Origin: an uncultured Cyclobacteriaceae bacterium
Lineage (GTDB): Bacteria > Bacteroidota > Bacteroidia > Cytophagales > Cyclobacteriaceae
DNA: 38,975 nt
NCBI GenBank assembly: GCA_905479015.1
Contig: CAJQKV010000051.1
Span: 1 to 38,975 of the forward strand
Direction of reading: 5' to 3'
The position numbers and the translations under genes were made by a program. Shown in pieces: positions 8,563 to 18,321 of the stretch. The notes under the pieces were generated by a model. It saw only the letters and a list, made by a program, of their open reading frames with translations, was not told the DNA's origin and ran no database searches. Each line of letters opens with the position of its first letter. Positions within the stretch are counted from its first letter, which is position 1.

Positions 8563-10485
8563 ATGATTAAACCCTATATTTCACCGGAGACTAAGCTCAA
8601 TGAGTTGACCCTTAAGTCCGTTATTATTGGGGCGACACTGTCCGTTGTTTTGGGAGCAGCCAATGCTTATTTTGGACTTTTTTCAGGATTGACGGTATCT
8701 GCATCGATCCCGGCTGCGGTCATCTCTATGGCTGTTTTAAAGGCATTTAAAAATTCAAATATTCTTGAAAATAATTTGATTCAAACTGCAGCATCAGCCG
8801 GAGAGTCCTTAGCTGCAGGGATCATTTTCACCCTACCTGCTTTGGTTATTATGGGTTATTGGGAGTCCTTTAATTATCTAGAAACCACCCTGATTGCGAT
8901 ATGCGGTGGAGTTTTGGGCGTTTTATTTACGATTCCTTTACGAAAGGCGCTCATCGTTAAAGAAAAACTCGCTTTTCCAGAGGGTGTGGCCACGGCAGAA
9001 GTCCTCAAGACGGGAGAAAAGGGTGGAGATTCGATAAAATATTTAATTATAGGTAGTCTATTAGGGGGGCTTTACAAGTTTGGTTTTGAGGCGCTAAATC
9101 TATGGAGTGACCTCTTTGAAAAGGCTATACTTCTCAAAGAGCGTTATTATCTTTATTTCAGTTTAAACTTGTCACCGGCACTCGTGGCGGTGGGCTACAT
9201 AGTGGGGTTAAATATTTCTTTTCTAGTCTTTTTAGGAGGGGTCATCAGTTGGTATGTAGGCATTCCCCTATATATCTTACTGAGAGGTGCCCCTGAGGAG
9301 CTTTCAGCAGTTCAAATAGGGGGAGAGATATGGAGTTCTCATATTAGATATTTAGGTGTAGGTGCGATGATTGTAGGAGGTTTGTGGGCATTAGTGGGAT
9401 TACGATCCGCACTTGGACAAGCACTTGAAGCAGCACTTGAGGCTTTTAAAAAAGGAAGTAAATCCCTTTCAACGACCTCCAGAACGGAATTAGACACTCC
9501 GATGTCATGGGTATTGATTGGTATCGGGGTCATGACTATACCCATCTTTTTCATTTACTTGACCCTTATAAAAGATGTTCCGATCACCCTATTCATGTCC
9601 CTGATCATGATCGTTGCAGGGTTTCTATTCTCTGCCGTTGCGGGCTATATGGCGGGACTGGTAGGTTCTTCAAATAACCCTATTTCAGGAGTCACTATAG
9701 CAACTATACTGACTACCGCTTTATTATTATTATTATTAATGGGTACCAGTGATCCTGCAAAAGGAGCGGCGGGAGCCATTTTAGTGGGAGCCATCGTTTG
9801 TTGTGCTGCAGCCATTGCGGGGGACAATATGCAAGATTTGAAAGCAGGACATATTTTAGGTTCAACGCCAAGAAATCAACAAATCATGCAAATGGTAGGG
9901 GTCGTTTCGGGGGCCTTGCTCATCGCACCTATTTTAAATTTATTATTGGCATCCAAGGGAATAGGCCTACCTACGCTGCTACATCCCAATCCACTCTCAG
10001 CACCTCAAGCTACCCTAATGATGAGTGTTGCTTCGGGTATATTTGGTGGTAATTTACCTTGGGATATCATCGTTATCGGGGGCTTTATTAGTGTTTTAAT
10101 CATTTTGGCAGATGAGTATTTAAAACGGAAAAAAAGCAATTTTAAAATGCCCGTTTTAGCGGTAGCGGTTGGTTTATATCTACCCTTTGAACTTGACTCG
10201 TCTATATTTATAGGAGGACTGATTGCTTGGCTGCTTGAGAAGGGGTATCAAAAAGCTCAAAATTCCACCTCTGTGGATCAAGCTAAAAACGCAGGTTTAT
10301 TAATGGCGTCAGGACTCATCACGGGTGAGGCGTTGATCGGTATTTTAATTGCGATATTAACAGCGGTTCAATGGAGTTTTTCCATCAGCGATGATCCATT
10401 GGGAGGTAGTTTAATAGGTCTGTTGATTTTAACGGTCATTTTGATTTATTTTTATCAAATGGTATCAAAAATTGCTAAAAAATAG
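8563..10485 (+). CDS. OPT family oligopeptide transporter
   Basis: A 640-residue inner-membrane protein with about 15 hydrophobic segments. The start has the OPT features: an N-terminal helix with GATLSVVLGAANAYFGL, and EKLAFPEGVATAEVLKTGE, the conserved PxG loop of the family. Other visible elements are NNPISGVTIATILTT and GDNMQDLKAGHILGSTP, both typical of bacterial OPT members. It probably imports small peptides or metal-peptide complexes using a proton gradient. A (TTA)n run at about 9719-9737 encodes a leucine stretch in a membrane helix. The gene ends 4 nt from the stop of the convergent TolC gene. The spacer from prc is 100 nt. Confidence 0.92.
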   Translation: MIKPYISPETKLNELTLKSVIIGATLSVVLGAANAYFGLFSGLTVSASIPAAVISMAVLKAFKNSNILENNLIQTAASAGESLAAGIIFTLPALVIMGYWESFNYLETTLIAICGGVLGVLFTIPLRKALIVKEKLAFPEGVATAEVLKTGEKGGDSIKYLIIGSLLGGLYKFGFEALNLWSDLFEKAILLKERYYLYFSLNLSPALVAVGYIVGLNISFLVFLGGVISWYVGIPLYILLRGAPEELSAVQIGGEIWSSHIRYLGVGAMIVGGLWALVGLRSALGQALEAALEAFKKGSKSLSTTSRTELDTPMSWVLIGIGVMTIPIFFIYLTLIKDVPITLFMSLIMIVAGFLFSAVAGYMAGLVGSSNNPISGVTIATILTTALLLLLLMGTSDPAKGAAGAILVGAIVCCAAAIAGDNMQDLKAGHILGSTPRNQQIMQMVGVVSGALLIAPILNLLLASKGIGLPTLLHPNPLSAPQATLMMSVASGIFGGNLPWDIIVIGGFISVLIILADEYLKRKKSNFKMPVLAVAVGLYLPFELDSSIFIGGLIAWLLEKGYQKAQNSTSVDQAKNAGLLMASGLITGEALIGILIAILTAVQWSFSISDDPLGGSLIGLLILTVILIYFYQMVSKIAKK

Positions 10486-10489
10486 GCTT

Positions 10490-11812
10490 TTAAAAATTCG
10501 CCTGTAAAAGATCACCACTCAACTGAAGTAAACCGAGTTCAGATTTTTTGGCACTGTAACGTGCGTTATTATAGTTGACCTGTGCATTCAGTAAATTAAG
10601 CTGGGCTTGTCTGAAAGCTATTGAGGTAATTTGCCCGAGGTTGTATTGTTCTTTGGTACGTTCAAAATTACGTTGGTTGGTTTCCAGATTTTTATTTTGA
10701 GCCATCATGATAAATAAAGCCGTTTGATAACTGGTCCATGCATTATTCAAATTGCGATCTAGATTTAATAAAGTTTGATCCATTGAAAGGGATTCATTTT
10801 CTAGAGCTATTTTAGTATTTTGTCGGAGCGTATTGGATTTCCCTCCATCCCAGAGATTCCAAGAAAGCGCAGCCCCTATATTTAGACCATTGGATTGTTG
10901 AGCAGCAAGAAATCCAACAGGTCCAAAGTCATTATTCTGCCAATTATAACGCGTATTTAGTCCTACGCTCGGAATGATAGCGGCAGATGAGATCTTGATG
11001 TTCGTCTCCGCATTCCGTAGATTACTGTTTTGCTCAAGTACTTCCACATTATTTGAATGGGCTTTATCTGATAATACTTCAAAGGCTAGATCTTCATAAA
11101 AAGAAAGGGTGGTATCTACTTCAAAATACGTAGTTATGCTTCTTCCTAATAAAAGGTTGAGGTTGTTTTTTTCAGTTTTTAATGATTGGCTGATGTTGAG
11201 ATAATTGATACTATCATTATTAAAATCTACCTCGGCATTCAAGACATCCAGTTTGGTGCTTTGTCCATACTCAAAACTAAAAATAGCTTTGGTCAATCGT
11301 TCTTTAGATATAGCTAAGGATTTATTCTGATTTAATTGATCCTGTGTGAGTCGTGCGATTTCATAGTAAGCGAAGAAAATATTGAATAGCGTATTCTCCA
11401 TCACTTTTCGTGCTTGCAATGCCGTCAGATTATAATTTTCTTGTAATTTTTGATAGTTATATTTCCTTCCAAACCCATTGAAAAGAGTATAATTTAAGGC
11501 CAAACTTGCGTTATAGCCAACCGTTTCAACACCTGAAACACTTACAACTCTGTCATCTTGAAATGTATTTTCGGAACTGGTAGAAGCAAATGTTGAACCG
11601 GCACTTCCTGATAAGGAAGGTAGAAAGTCACTGTTCGTTAAAGCTGCATTATTTTCAGCGATTTTTGTTAGATTATTCGCTGCTTTAATTTCGAAATTAT
11701 TTTCAAGGGCAATTTTCACTGCGAGGTCTTTGGTGAGTAATTCTTGTCCGATTCCTTGAAAATATAGATTCAGATAAATCGCAGCAAAGGATAATATTTT
11801 CAATTTATTCAT
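10490..11812 (-). CDS. TolC family outer membrane efflux protein
   Basis: A 440-residue outer membrane factor with a signal peptide over about residues 1-22 (cleavage near IGQE) and the two repeated long coiled-coil segments of TolC proteins. The second-half motif ALSWNLWDGGKSNTLRQ and the C-terminal NYNNARYSAKKSELGLLQLSG are typical. It forms the trimeric outer-membrane channel for the pump encoded just upstream. It is the last gene of the marR-adaptor-RND-tolC operon and overlaps the RND gene by 8 nt (11805-11812). It converges on the OPT transporter with a 4-nt gap. Confidence 0.93.
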   Translation of the reverse strand: MNKLKILSFAAIYLNLYFQGIGQELLTKDLAVKIALENNFEIKAANNLTKIAENNAALTNSDFLPSLSGSAGSTFASTSSENTFQDDRVVSVSGVETVGYNASLALNYTLFNGFGRKYNYQKLQENYNLTALQARKVMENTLFNIFFAYYEIARLTQDQLNQNKSLAISKERLTKAIFSFEYGQSTKLDVLNAEVDFNNDSINYLNISQSLKTEKNNLNLLLGRSITTYFEVDTTLSFYEDLAFEVLSDKAHSNNVEVLEQNSNLRNAETNIKISSAAIIPSVGLNTRYNWQNNDFGPVGFLAAQQSNGLNIGAALSWNLWDGGKSNTLRQNTKIALENESLSMDQTLLNLDRNLNNAWTSYQTALFIMMAQNKNLETNQRNFERTKEQYNLGQITSIAFRQAQLNLLNAQVNYNNARYSAKKSELGLLQLSGDLLQANF

Positions 11813-14800
11813 GGTTAATATTTAATTCTTTTACAGCTCTTTCGACAGATTCTTTTTCTGGTTTAATCCCTGTCCACAACCAGAGGGTCCAAACTTTCAT
11901 CGTATTTCCAAAGGCAAGTAACATGGGTAAAAAGACCAATGTCAATAATGTAGCAACTAAAATGCCATAAGCTATTGAGACCGCCATGGGTATGAGAAAT
12001 TGTGCTTGTAAACTTTTCTCAAATATAAGAGGCCCTAAACCAGCGACAGTAGTGATAGAAGTTAGAAAAATGGGTCGAAATCTTGACTTCCCGGCTTCCA
12101 ATAGCGCATCGTCGAACTTCATACCTGCCCTTAGGTTGCTATTAAATTTACCAATCAGAACTAAACCGTCATTCACAACAATTCCAATAAGTGCAATGAT
12201 GCCTAAAAAGGAGGAAATATTAATAGGATAACCATGCAGCCAATGACCCCAGGCAACCCCAATCAGACTAAAAGGAATCATAATCATCAGCAACAGAGGT
12301 TGGCTTATCGAACGATAAGTGAAAGCAATAATGGCAAAAATCATAAAAAAGACGATGGGCATGGTCGCCGCAGCGGATGAAGTCGTTTTATTGGCTTCTC
12401 TACTTTGACCATCAAATGAAGCGCTGACACTCGGATATTGTGCATTAATGATCGGTAATACTTCTGTTTTGATCTCTTGGATGATTTCCGTAGCACTGGT
12501 TTTTGGATTTTTAAGATCTGCATCAATTCTTATTTCTCGATCGCCATCGAGGTGATTGATCGATATCTCACCTCTTTGTATTTGATAATTGGCGACTTCT
12601 CTGAGGGGTACGCGTACTCCCAAAGGACTCACTACACGCATTTCTTCGAGACTGGTTAAAGAGGAGCGGGTCTCTTTGTCGTACCGTACCCATACTTTGA
12701 TCTCGTCTCTTCTTCTTTGAAATCGTTGTGCTTGGTATCCAAAGAATCCCGATCGTACTTGACTTATCAGGGTATTGAGGCGGAAACCCATGGCATAGCC
12801 ATTTTCTGTGAGTTCAAGTTTTATCTCTTTTATGCCTGCGGGATCATTGTCTTCAATATCCTTGAGTAGGTTATTCTCTTTTAAATAGTTCTTGACCAAT
12901 AATTTGGCTTCTTTCAACTCTTGGGTATTATTACTCAATAAGGATACTGAAATGGGTTTACCACCGAAATAATTTCCAGAACCATAAATTAATGTTTCAG
13001 CACCATCTACACTTCCTACTTTTTTATCGATCGCGGATGAGACCAAATAGGCCGGAGCATCACGCGCTTCTCCAGACAGTAAATTGATAGTTAGTGAGGC
13101 TACTGATGTCCCAGGACCCACACGGCGGATGATATTCTGAATGACAGCTAAATTCCCAGTTTGTAATTCTGAAAGTGAGTCATTTACCTTCCAGGCCTGA
13201 TTTTCAATATGAGTAATGATTGAATCCGCGACGGCCTCGTTAGTACCTTGAGGCATTTTTAAACTTATTTGTAATCGATCACTGGCTATTTGTGGAAAAA
13301 AAGAAAATTTGATGATGCCGCCACCCATTGATCCCAATGTCAATAGAAGTAGGGCCAAGGTGATCCCAAAGCCTAAAACTTTATTTTTCAAATAAAAGCG
13401 CAGCGTAGGAGCATAAATATTATCGCGCATCCATGACATAAATTGATCTGCATAAGCATTGAACCAATAAGTTTTTTGGGCTTTAGTCAACGATTTGGAG
13501 TGTGATATATGAGAAGGCAGAATGATCAATGCCTCAATTAAAGAGAGCCCTAGGGTGAGAATAACAATCGTAGCCGTTTCTCCAAAAAACTCCCCAATTC
13601 GACCCTCTAAAAAAAAGAAGGATGAGAATGCGACAAGGGTGGTAAGAATGGCAGAGGTGATGGCGGGTAGAACCTCCATCGTACCATCGATGGCTGCTTG
13701 CATTCGAGTTTTCCCTTTTTCATAATGGTGATAGATGTTTTCTGAAATCACGATGCCGTCATCAACGAGTATGCCAATGACAATGATCATACCAAACAAA
13801 GAAACGATGTTGATGGTTACATTGAAAAACCCTGCAAATATGAACATCCCTAAAAAGGCAAATGGCAAACCAAAAGCGACCCAAAAAGCCAATCTTGGCT
13901 TAAGGAAGAGGGCCAGAAAAATGAGCACAAGAATAATTCCCTGCAAGGCATTTTTCAAGAGCAAATTGATACGTTCGACTACTACCACGGATCGATCACT
14001 GATGATGGCCAACTGGAGGTTATCATTTTTATTATTAAAATCAGTTACATAGGCTTTTACATTTTCTGCTACCTCTATCAAATCTTCAGATATCGTAGCC
14101 TTGACATTCAATTGGACGGAGGGCTTGCCATTAAAATAAGCTCTATCTGGCGATTCAGACCATTTGTCAGTGATAACTGCAATATCCTGAAGCCTGATGA
14201 GTTTACCATTTTCATTGCTTTTTAAAACAATTTGGTCAAATTCTACCCCATAATATTTTCGGTTACTGACCCGAATGAGGTATTCTTCTTGAGAGGTTTT
14301 AATAGAACCTCCAGTGACCAAAATATTAGTGGAGGTTATCGCTGCCGCAATCTCTTGAAAAGTCAGTTGATAGGCTCGCATTTTATCTTCGTTCAAGGCA
14401 ATTTCTATTTCCTCGTCGGGATATCCTGAAACGTTTATTTGTGAGATTCCCTCAAAGCTTCTCAAGTCATCTTCTACCTTTCTTCCAAATGATTTTAAAG
14501 TCATTAGGGGAATATTTTCACCACTTAAGACAATAGAAATGGCATCTGAGGTGAATATTTGCTTGGCAATAATGGGGGGCTCCATGTTCGTAGGAAACGA
14601 GGGAATCTTGTTCACTGCATTTTTTACATCAGAAAGCGCAGCATCGATATTATATCCTTTAAGCACCTCTATTAATATATTTGCTGAGTTTTCTTTTGAG
14701 GTAGAGGTGAAACGATCGATCCCCACAATTCCTTTGAGGTTGTCTTCTATTTTCAAGATGATGCCTTCCTCCATTTCCTGGGGTGAGGCACCCGGATATA

Positions 14801-14951
14801 TTACATTGATAGAAATATTTCTATTTTCTATTAATGGAAAAAAAGACGACTTTAAATTGCTTACTCCAGCCAAGCCCAACACCGTAAAGGCAATAACGAT
14901 CAACCAACCTGCGATAGGATAATTGATAAAATATTTAATGATATTTCGCAT
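11805..14951 (-). CDS. RND efflux pump inner-membrane subunit
   Basis: A 1048-residue RND permease with 12 membrane segments in two blocks and two large periplasmic loops. Transmembrane helix 4 carries the proton-relay pair in GILVDDGIVISENI. In the equivalent of helix 10, GIVVNDGLVLIGK replaces the AcrB Lys940-Asn941 pair with Asn-Asp, a variant known in other RND subgroups, so it should still be functional but not a classical AcrB. Substrates cannot be read from sequence. It lies 6 nt after the adaptor gene and overlaps tolC by 8 nt. Nearby MarR control suggests drug, bile or phenolic toxin export. Confidence 0.94.
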   Translation of the reverse strand: MRNIIKYFINYPIAGWLIVIAFTVLGLAGVSNLKSSFFPLIENRNISINVIYPGASPQEMEEGIILKIEDNLKGIVGIDRFTSTSKENSANILIEVLKGYNIDAALSDVKNAVNKIPSFPTNMEPPIIAKQIFTSDAISIVLSGENIPLMTLKSFGRKVEDDLRSFEGISQINVSGYPDEEIEIALNEDKMRAYQLTFQEIAAAITSTNILVTGGSIKTSQEEYLIRVSNRKYYGVEFDQIVLKSNENGKLIRLQDIAVITDKWSESPDRAYFNGKPSVQLNVKATISEDLIEVAENVKAYVTDFNNKNDNLQLAIISDRSVVVVERINLLLKNALQGIILVLIFLALFLKPRLAFWVAFGLPFAFLGMFIFAGFFNVTINIVSLFGMIIVIGILVDDGIVISENIYHHYEKGKTRMQAAIDGTMEVLPAITSAILTTLVAFSSFFFLEGRIGEFFGETATIVILTLGLSLIEALIILPSHISHSKSLTKAQKTYWFNAYADQFMSWMRDNIYAPTLRFYLKNKVLGFGITLALLLLTLGSMGGGIIKFSFFPQIASDRLQISLKMPQGTNEAVADSIITHIENQAWKVNDSLSELQTGNLAVIQNIIRRVGPGTSVASLTINLLSGEARDAPAYLVSSAIDKKVGSVDGAETLIYGSGNYFGGKPISVSLLSNNTQELKEAKLLVKNYLKENNLLKDIEDNDPAGIKEIKLELTENGYAMGFRLNTLISQVRSGFFGYQAQRFQRRRDEIKVWVRYDKETRSSLTSLEEMRVVSPLGVRVPLREVANYQIQRGEISINHLDGDREIRIDADLKNPKTSATEIIQEIKTEVLPIINAQYPSVSASFDGQSREANKTTSSAAATMPIVFFMIFAIIAFTYRSISQPLLLMIMIPFSLIGVAWGHWLHGYPINISSFLGIIALIGIVVNDGLVLIGKFNSNLRAGMKFDDALLEAGKSRFRPIFLTSITTVAGLGPLIFEKSLQAQFLIPMAVSIAYGILVATLLTLVFLPMLLAFGNTMKVWTLWLWTGIKPEKESVERAVKELNINHE

Positions 14952-14957
14952 ACTTAT

Positions 14958-16070
14958 TTATTTGGTGCGTTGGAGGGCTACTTTCATACCTTGGTAAGCA
15001 TTGGGAATGGGTCGTTCTACAAAGAGCATACCATCTGTCAGTCCATTAACAACAAGGTTCTTTTCACCCTTGTGAAGTATGTTGATGGGTAGGAGGGTTA
15101 AAATACTGTCTTTGACAATAAAAAGTTGGTTCTGATTTACCACAAGTGATCTATTTACTTCAAATGCATGATCAATTTTTTGAACAGGAATGATGGCCTC
15201 GAGATACATACCTTCTTTTAAAGAAGGTTCTTTTAGTAGGATGAAAGCTTTAACGGTTTGTGTTTCTTGATCAATTTTCCCATTTACTCGAATGACTGTT
15301 CCTGTGTAGGATTGATTTTTCTGGTCAGGTGCATAAACCTGTACTTGCGCTCCTATACTGATGGCTGAAATGATGTTTTTCCCGATATCTACTTGCATTT
15401 CATATGCTGAAGGATCAATGAATTCGCCGAGTAGTTGACCCGTCCGAATGACGGTGCCAGCCTCCACCGCTGCTGAAGTTAAGATGCCATCGAATGGGGC
15501 TCGAATGAGGTGTTTTTGGTAGATTAATTCTAAATTAATGGTGTTATAATAAGTTGTATAAATATTTTTCCCTGTGATAAAGAATTTTTCTTGATCAGAG
15601 GAAGTTTTTGGTAGACTTTTTAAAGGTTGGCTTAACTCAAATTCGTCTAGATACTTCCCCCATTTTTCATATGCTTTGGGGTAATCAAGTCTTAGATCTG
15701 GTAAAATGCTGGTGATCAGATTTTGAAGTACACTTTTTTGAGCTTGAAGGTTGGCATAGTAGGCGTCATTGGCCATTTCAATCATAATCTCACCTTTTTT
15801 AAAAGCGACACCTATTTTGAACTCTTTGGATCGGACCTTCATGATGCCTTGAACTTCGGCATATAAATTGGTCCTTTTTTTAGCGATTAATCTCCCTTGC
15901 TCTCGAATGGAGACTGAGATGGTTTTATTTTCAACTGTTCTCACAGAAGCAAAAGGAAGGGCTTTGATTTCTCTAGATTTAAAGCTTTTTTTACTTGAAA
16001 TAATCTTTTGAGCTCCGAAGATAGATCCGACGAAGATGATTATTCCCAATACGATAGTTATTTGTCTCAT
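14958..16070 (-). CDS. RND pump periplasmic adaptor (HlyD/MFP family)
   Basis: A 370-residue membrane fusion protein with an N-terminal membrane anchor (about residues 4-20) and no obvious lipobox. The lipoyl-like halves flank a short helical hairpin (about 115-190): GIMKVRSKEFKIGVAFKKGE before it, and IRAPFDGILTSAAVEAGTVI after it. A beta-barrel and a membrane-proximal domain follow. It links the RND pump to TolC. The gene is 1 nt downstream of marR and 6 nt upstream of the pump gene, so the set should be one transcript. Confidence 0.92.
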   Translation of the reverse strand: MRQITIVLGIIIFVGSIFGAQKIISSKKSFKSREIKALPFASVRTVENKTISVSIREQGRLIAKKRTNLYAEVQGIMKVRSKEFKIGVAFKKGEIMIEMANDAYYANLQAQKSVLQNLITSILPDLRLDYPKAYEKWGKYLDEFELSQPLKSLPKTSSDQEKFFITGKNIYTTYYNTINLELIYQKHLIRAPFDGILTSAAVEAGTVIRTGQLLGEFIDPSAYEMQVDIGKNIISAISIGAQVQVYAPDQKNQSYTGTVIRVNGKIDQETQTVKAFILLKEPSLKEGMYLEAIIPVQKIDHAFEVNRSLVVNQNQLFIVKDSILTLLPINILHKGEKNLVVNGLTDGMLFVERPIPNAYQGMKVALQRTK

Positions 16071-16071
16071 T

Positions 16072-16548
16072 TTATTTCAGGATAGTGATTGGAAGCTCTT
16101 TACGATTTGTAAAGGTGATTATTTGTTTTAAAACTTTGATGGTAGTCTCGATCTCTTTAGCGTTTATTTTCTGTTGAATGTTATCGATTTCATTAATAAT
16201 GAGAGGAAACGCCATTTTTGTTTCCTCTAAACCTTTTTGAGTGATAAAAACATTATTGACTCTTTTGTCTGTTTCACAAGTTTTACGATTCAAAAGCCCT
16301 TTACGCTCCATAGTTGAAATGAGGCGGGTCAAGGAGGTTTTGTCTCTGTCAGTAATGAAGGCCAGATCATTTTGTGGAATTCCATCCTCCATGCTCAATA
16401 TGCGTAAGAGTATAATCTGGTGCTTACTCAAAGATATTCCAGCATTCAAGAGCTCATCGGCCAGATGAAAATCGAAGGATTTCATCGCCCGCCCCAGCCA
16501 CGGTAATAAGAGCTTTTCAAATTGTGGAAAATAATCTTCTTTTTGCAT
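16072..16548 (-). CDS. MarR family transcriptional regulator
   Basis: A 158-residue MarR-type winged-helix protein, of normal length. The recognition helix region reads LAFITDRDKTSLTRLISTME (about residues 62-81), and the wing follows at KTCETDKRVNNVFIT. Such dimers bind palindromes overlapping their own promoter and let go when they bind a phenolic or lipophilic ligand, or when oxidised. This one is the first gene of the efflux operon and has a perfect 18-bp inverted repeat 16 nt upstream of its start, so autorepression and control of the pump are a strong inference. Confidence 0.93.
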   Translation of the reverse strand: MQKEDYFPQFEKLLLPWLGRAMKSFDFHLADELLNAGISLSKHQIILLRILSMEDGIPQNDLAFITDRDKTSLTRLISTMERKGLLNRKTCETDKRVNNVFITQKGLEETKMAFPLIINEIDNIQQKINAKEIETTIKVLKQIITFTNRKELPITILK

Positions 16549-16564
16549 GATAATTTGAGCGCAA

Positions 16565-16606
16565 TTTAAATTAATTTAGTTGCGCATACAACTAAATTAA
16601 TTTAAA
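16565..16606. promoter_or_regulatory. Perfect inverted repeat, probable MarR operator
   Basis: Two perfect 18-nt arms, 16565-16582 and 16589-16606, separated by the 6-nt spacer CGCATA. The core reads TTAGTTG-CGCATA-CAACTAA and the outer arms are AT-rich. On the minus strand a TTG (16589-16591) lies 20 nt from TAAATTGC (16561-16568), so the repeat covers the space between the predicted -33 and -7 elements of the marR operon. Binding by the adjacent MarR protein is inferred, not shown. Confidence 0.75.
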
Positions 16607-16830
16607 AATGGACTCCCTATGTTATTTGGAATTAAAAACGGTGGCATTCACATTATAATGATAAATTTGAAGGTTTATGGATCACTTGTTTCAGTACTTA
16701 CGGGATTAAGTCATTCAAAAAAAACATCGGTAGATTAAGACATTATTGATTTCAGATAATTAAAAAAAATTAAGGCGCTGTCTCATAATTTTATATTATA
16801 TTCCCTATCCTAAGTTCTAAATAAAAAGGA

Positions 16831-18321
16831 GTGAAACAAGTAGAACAATTCAGTAATCGATGGGGTATTATCTTGGCTTCATTGGGCATGGCTATCGGAG
16901 CTGGAAATCTTTGGCGATTCCCTAGACTTGCGGGTCAATATGGAGGCGCTTTCTTATTACTTTGGATTTTCTTTTTACTCATCTGGTCCATTCCTTTGCT
17001 CTTGGCCGAATTCTCAATTGGGAAGAAGTATAAAAAAGGCGTGATCGGATCTTTTACGATGCTTGCGGGTAAACCCTTCACTTTTATGGGTTTTTTTATA
17101 ACCATTTGTACCTTGGGTATTGCCTTTTATTATTCTGTCGTTACGGCATGGGCCTTGCGCTATTTTAGTTTTTCAGTATCAAATATATTTGATGAACAAT
17201 CGCTGAAATCACGGTTGATCGAAAATCCAGATTACCTTCATCAATTTTGGAATTCTGTATCCAACGGGAATTGGATCACTATTTTGCTTTATATAGCGAT
17301 TGTTATTTTAGGTTCATTGTTATTGGCACGGGGTGTGCAAAAAGGATTGGAGCGAGCCAATAAAATATTGATACCTTCACTTTTTGTCCTTTTGATTATC
17401 GTGGCCATTATTGCTTTGAATATGGAAAAAGGATTGATGGGATTGGAATACATGTTTGCCATTAATTTCGATCATTTTTCTGATCCGATAATATGGATAG
17501 AGGCATTGACCCAATCAGCTTGGTCGACCGGGGCAGGGTGGGGGTTGATCATGACCATATCTTCTTATTCTAGTGACAAAGAAGATGTCACACTCAATAC
17601 TTTTGTAGGTGCCTTCGGAAATAATTTAGCCTCATTAATGGCTGGAATGGCTATTTTACCTGCAGTTTTTGCCATGGCGCAAACAGAAGCGGCCGCCATT
17701 AGTTATCTTCAGAGCGGGAATCAGGCGTTGACCTTTACCGTCATCCCCGTTTTGTTTTCAAATATTCAAGGCGGAGCCTTGCTGTCAAGTGTTTTCTTTT
17801 TGGCGTTGTTCTTTGCGGCGGTGAGTTCATTATTGGCCATGATAGAATTATTTATCAAAAACTTGAGCGATTTAGGTTTTTCACGTGCTAAATCGATTAA
17901 AAATGTCATATTTTTCTTTATAATTTTTGGATTTCCCTCGGCCTACAGTTTAGATTTTTTCTCGAATCAAGATTGGGTTTGGGGTGTAGGATTGATTGTG
18001 TCAGGTCTATTTATTTTATTTGCCGTGGCTAAATATGGGTTTACAGAATTCAAAAAGAATTTCATAGACTTAGATTCTGATTTTAAAGTCCCTTCTCTTT
18101 ATTTCAAAATATGCATGACGCTAAATATTCCTTTGGCACTTTTTTTAATTTATTGGTGGATGTCTAGGGGATACAGTGATTATCCCTGGTTGGACGCCTC
18201 AGGTCATTGGAATGTGATAGATGTTTACAGCAATGCGTCCATTATTACCCAATGGATAGGCGTATTGATCATTGGATTGATCGCCAATAATTTTTTGTAT
18301 CGTAAATTTGTCAACAAATGA
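16831..18321 (+). CDS. Sodium-dependent NSS (neurotransmitter:sodium symporter) transporter
   Basis: A 496-residue inner-membrane NSS family transporter with about 12 helices. Helix 1 has the sodium and substrate site motif MAIGAGNLWRFPRLAG (from about residue 20), and helix 6 has SAWSTGAGWGL. Bacterial members take up amino acids (tryptophan, tyrosine, leucine, methionine or alanine). The start is GTG at 16831; an in-frame TAA at 16822-16824 rules out an upstream start. AAGGAG touches the GTG and is too close to be a normal ribosome site. Its stop overlaps the start of a 37-codon gene that looks like the MetS small subunit, which hints at methionine/alanine import. Confidence 0.92.
   Translation: MKQVEQFSNRWGIILASLGMAIGAGNLWRFPRLAGQYGGAFLLLWIFFLLIWSIPLLLAEFSIGKKYKKGVIGSFTMLAGKPFTFMGFFITICTLGIAFYYSVVTAWALRYFSFSVSNIFDEQSLKSRLIENPDYLHQFWNSVSNGNWITILLYIAIVILGSLLLARGVQKGLERANKILIPSLFVLLIIVAIIALNMEKGLMGLEYMFAINFDHFSDPIIWIEALTQSAWSTGAGWGLIMTISSYSSDKEDVTLNTFVGAFGNNLASLMAGMAILPAVFAMAQTEAAAISYLQSGNQALTFTVIPVLFSNIQGGALLSSVFFLALFFAAVSSLLAMIELFIKNLSDLGFSRAKSIKNVIFFFIIFGFPSAYSLDFFSNQDWVWGVGLIVSGLFILFAVAKYGFTEFKKNFIDLDSDFKVPSLYFKICMTLNIPLALFLIYWWMSRGYSDYPWLDASGHWNVIDVYSNASIITQWIGVLIIGLIANNFLYRKFVNK

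Noticed and set aside
9719-9738. (TTA)n microsatellite
   Set aside because: In-frame leucine codons inside a membrane helix of the OPT transporter; no sign of slippage or phase variation.
12721-12830. RND helix 10 lacking the AcrB-type Lys as a possible defect
   Set aside because: The Asn-Asp variant occurs in other RND subgroups and the helix 4 Asp pair is intact, so the pump is probably functional. Helix 10 itself is encoded near 12150-12210.
11986-14922. Several plus-strand open frames of 60-127 codons across the RND pump gene
   Set aside because: Antisense shadows of a long conserved coding gene; no recognisable protein features.
16773-16787. GGCGCTGTCTCATAA, similar to ends of some insertion sequences
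   Set aside because: No matching inverted copy, no target duplication and no transposase nearby, so it is probably chance.
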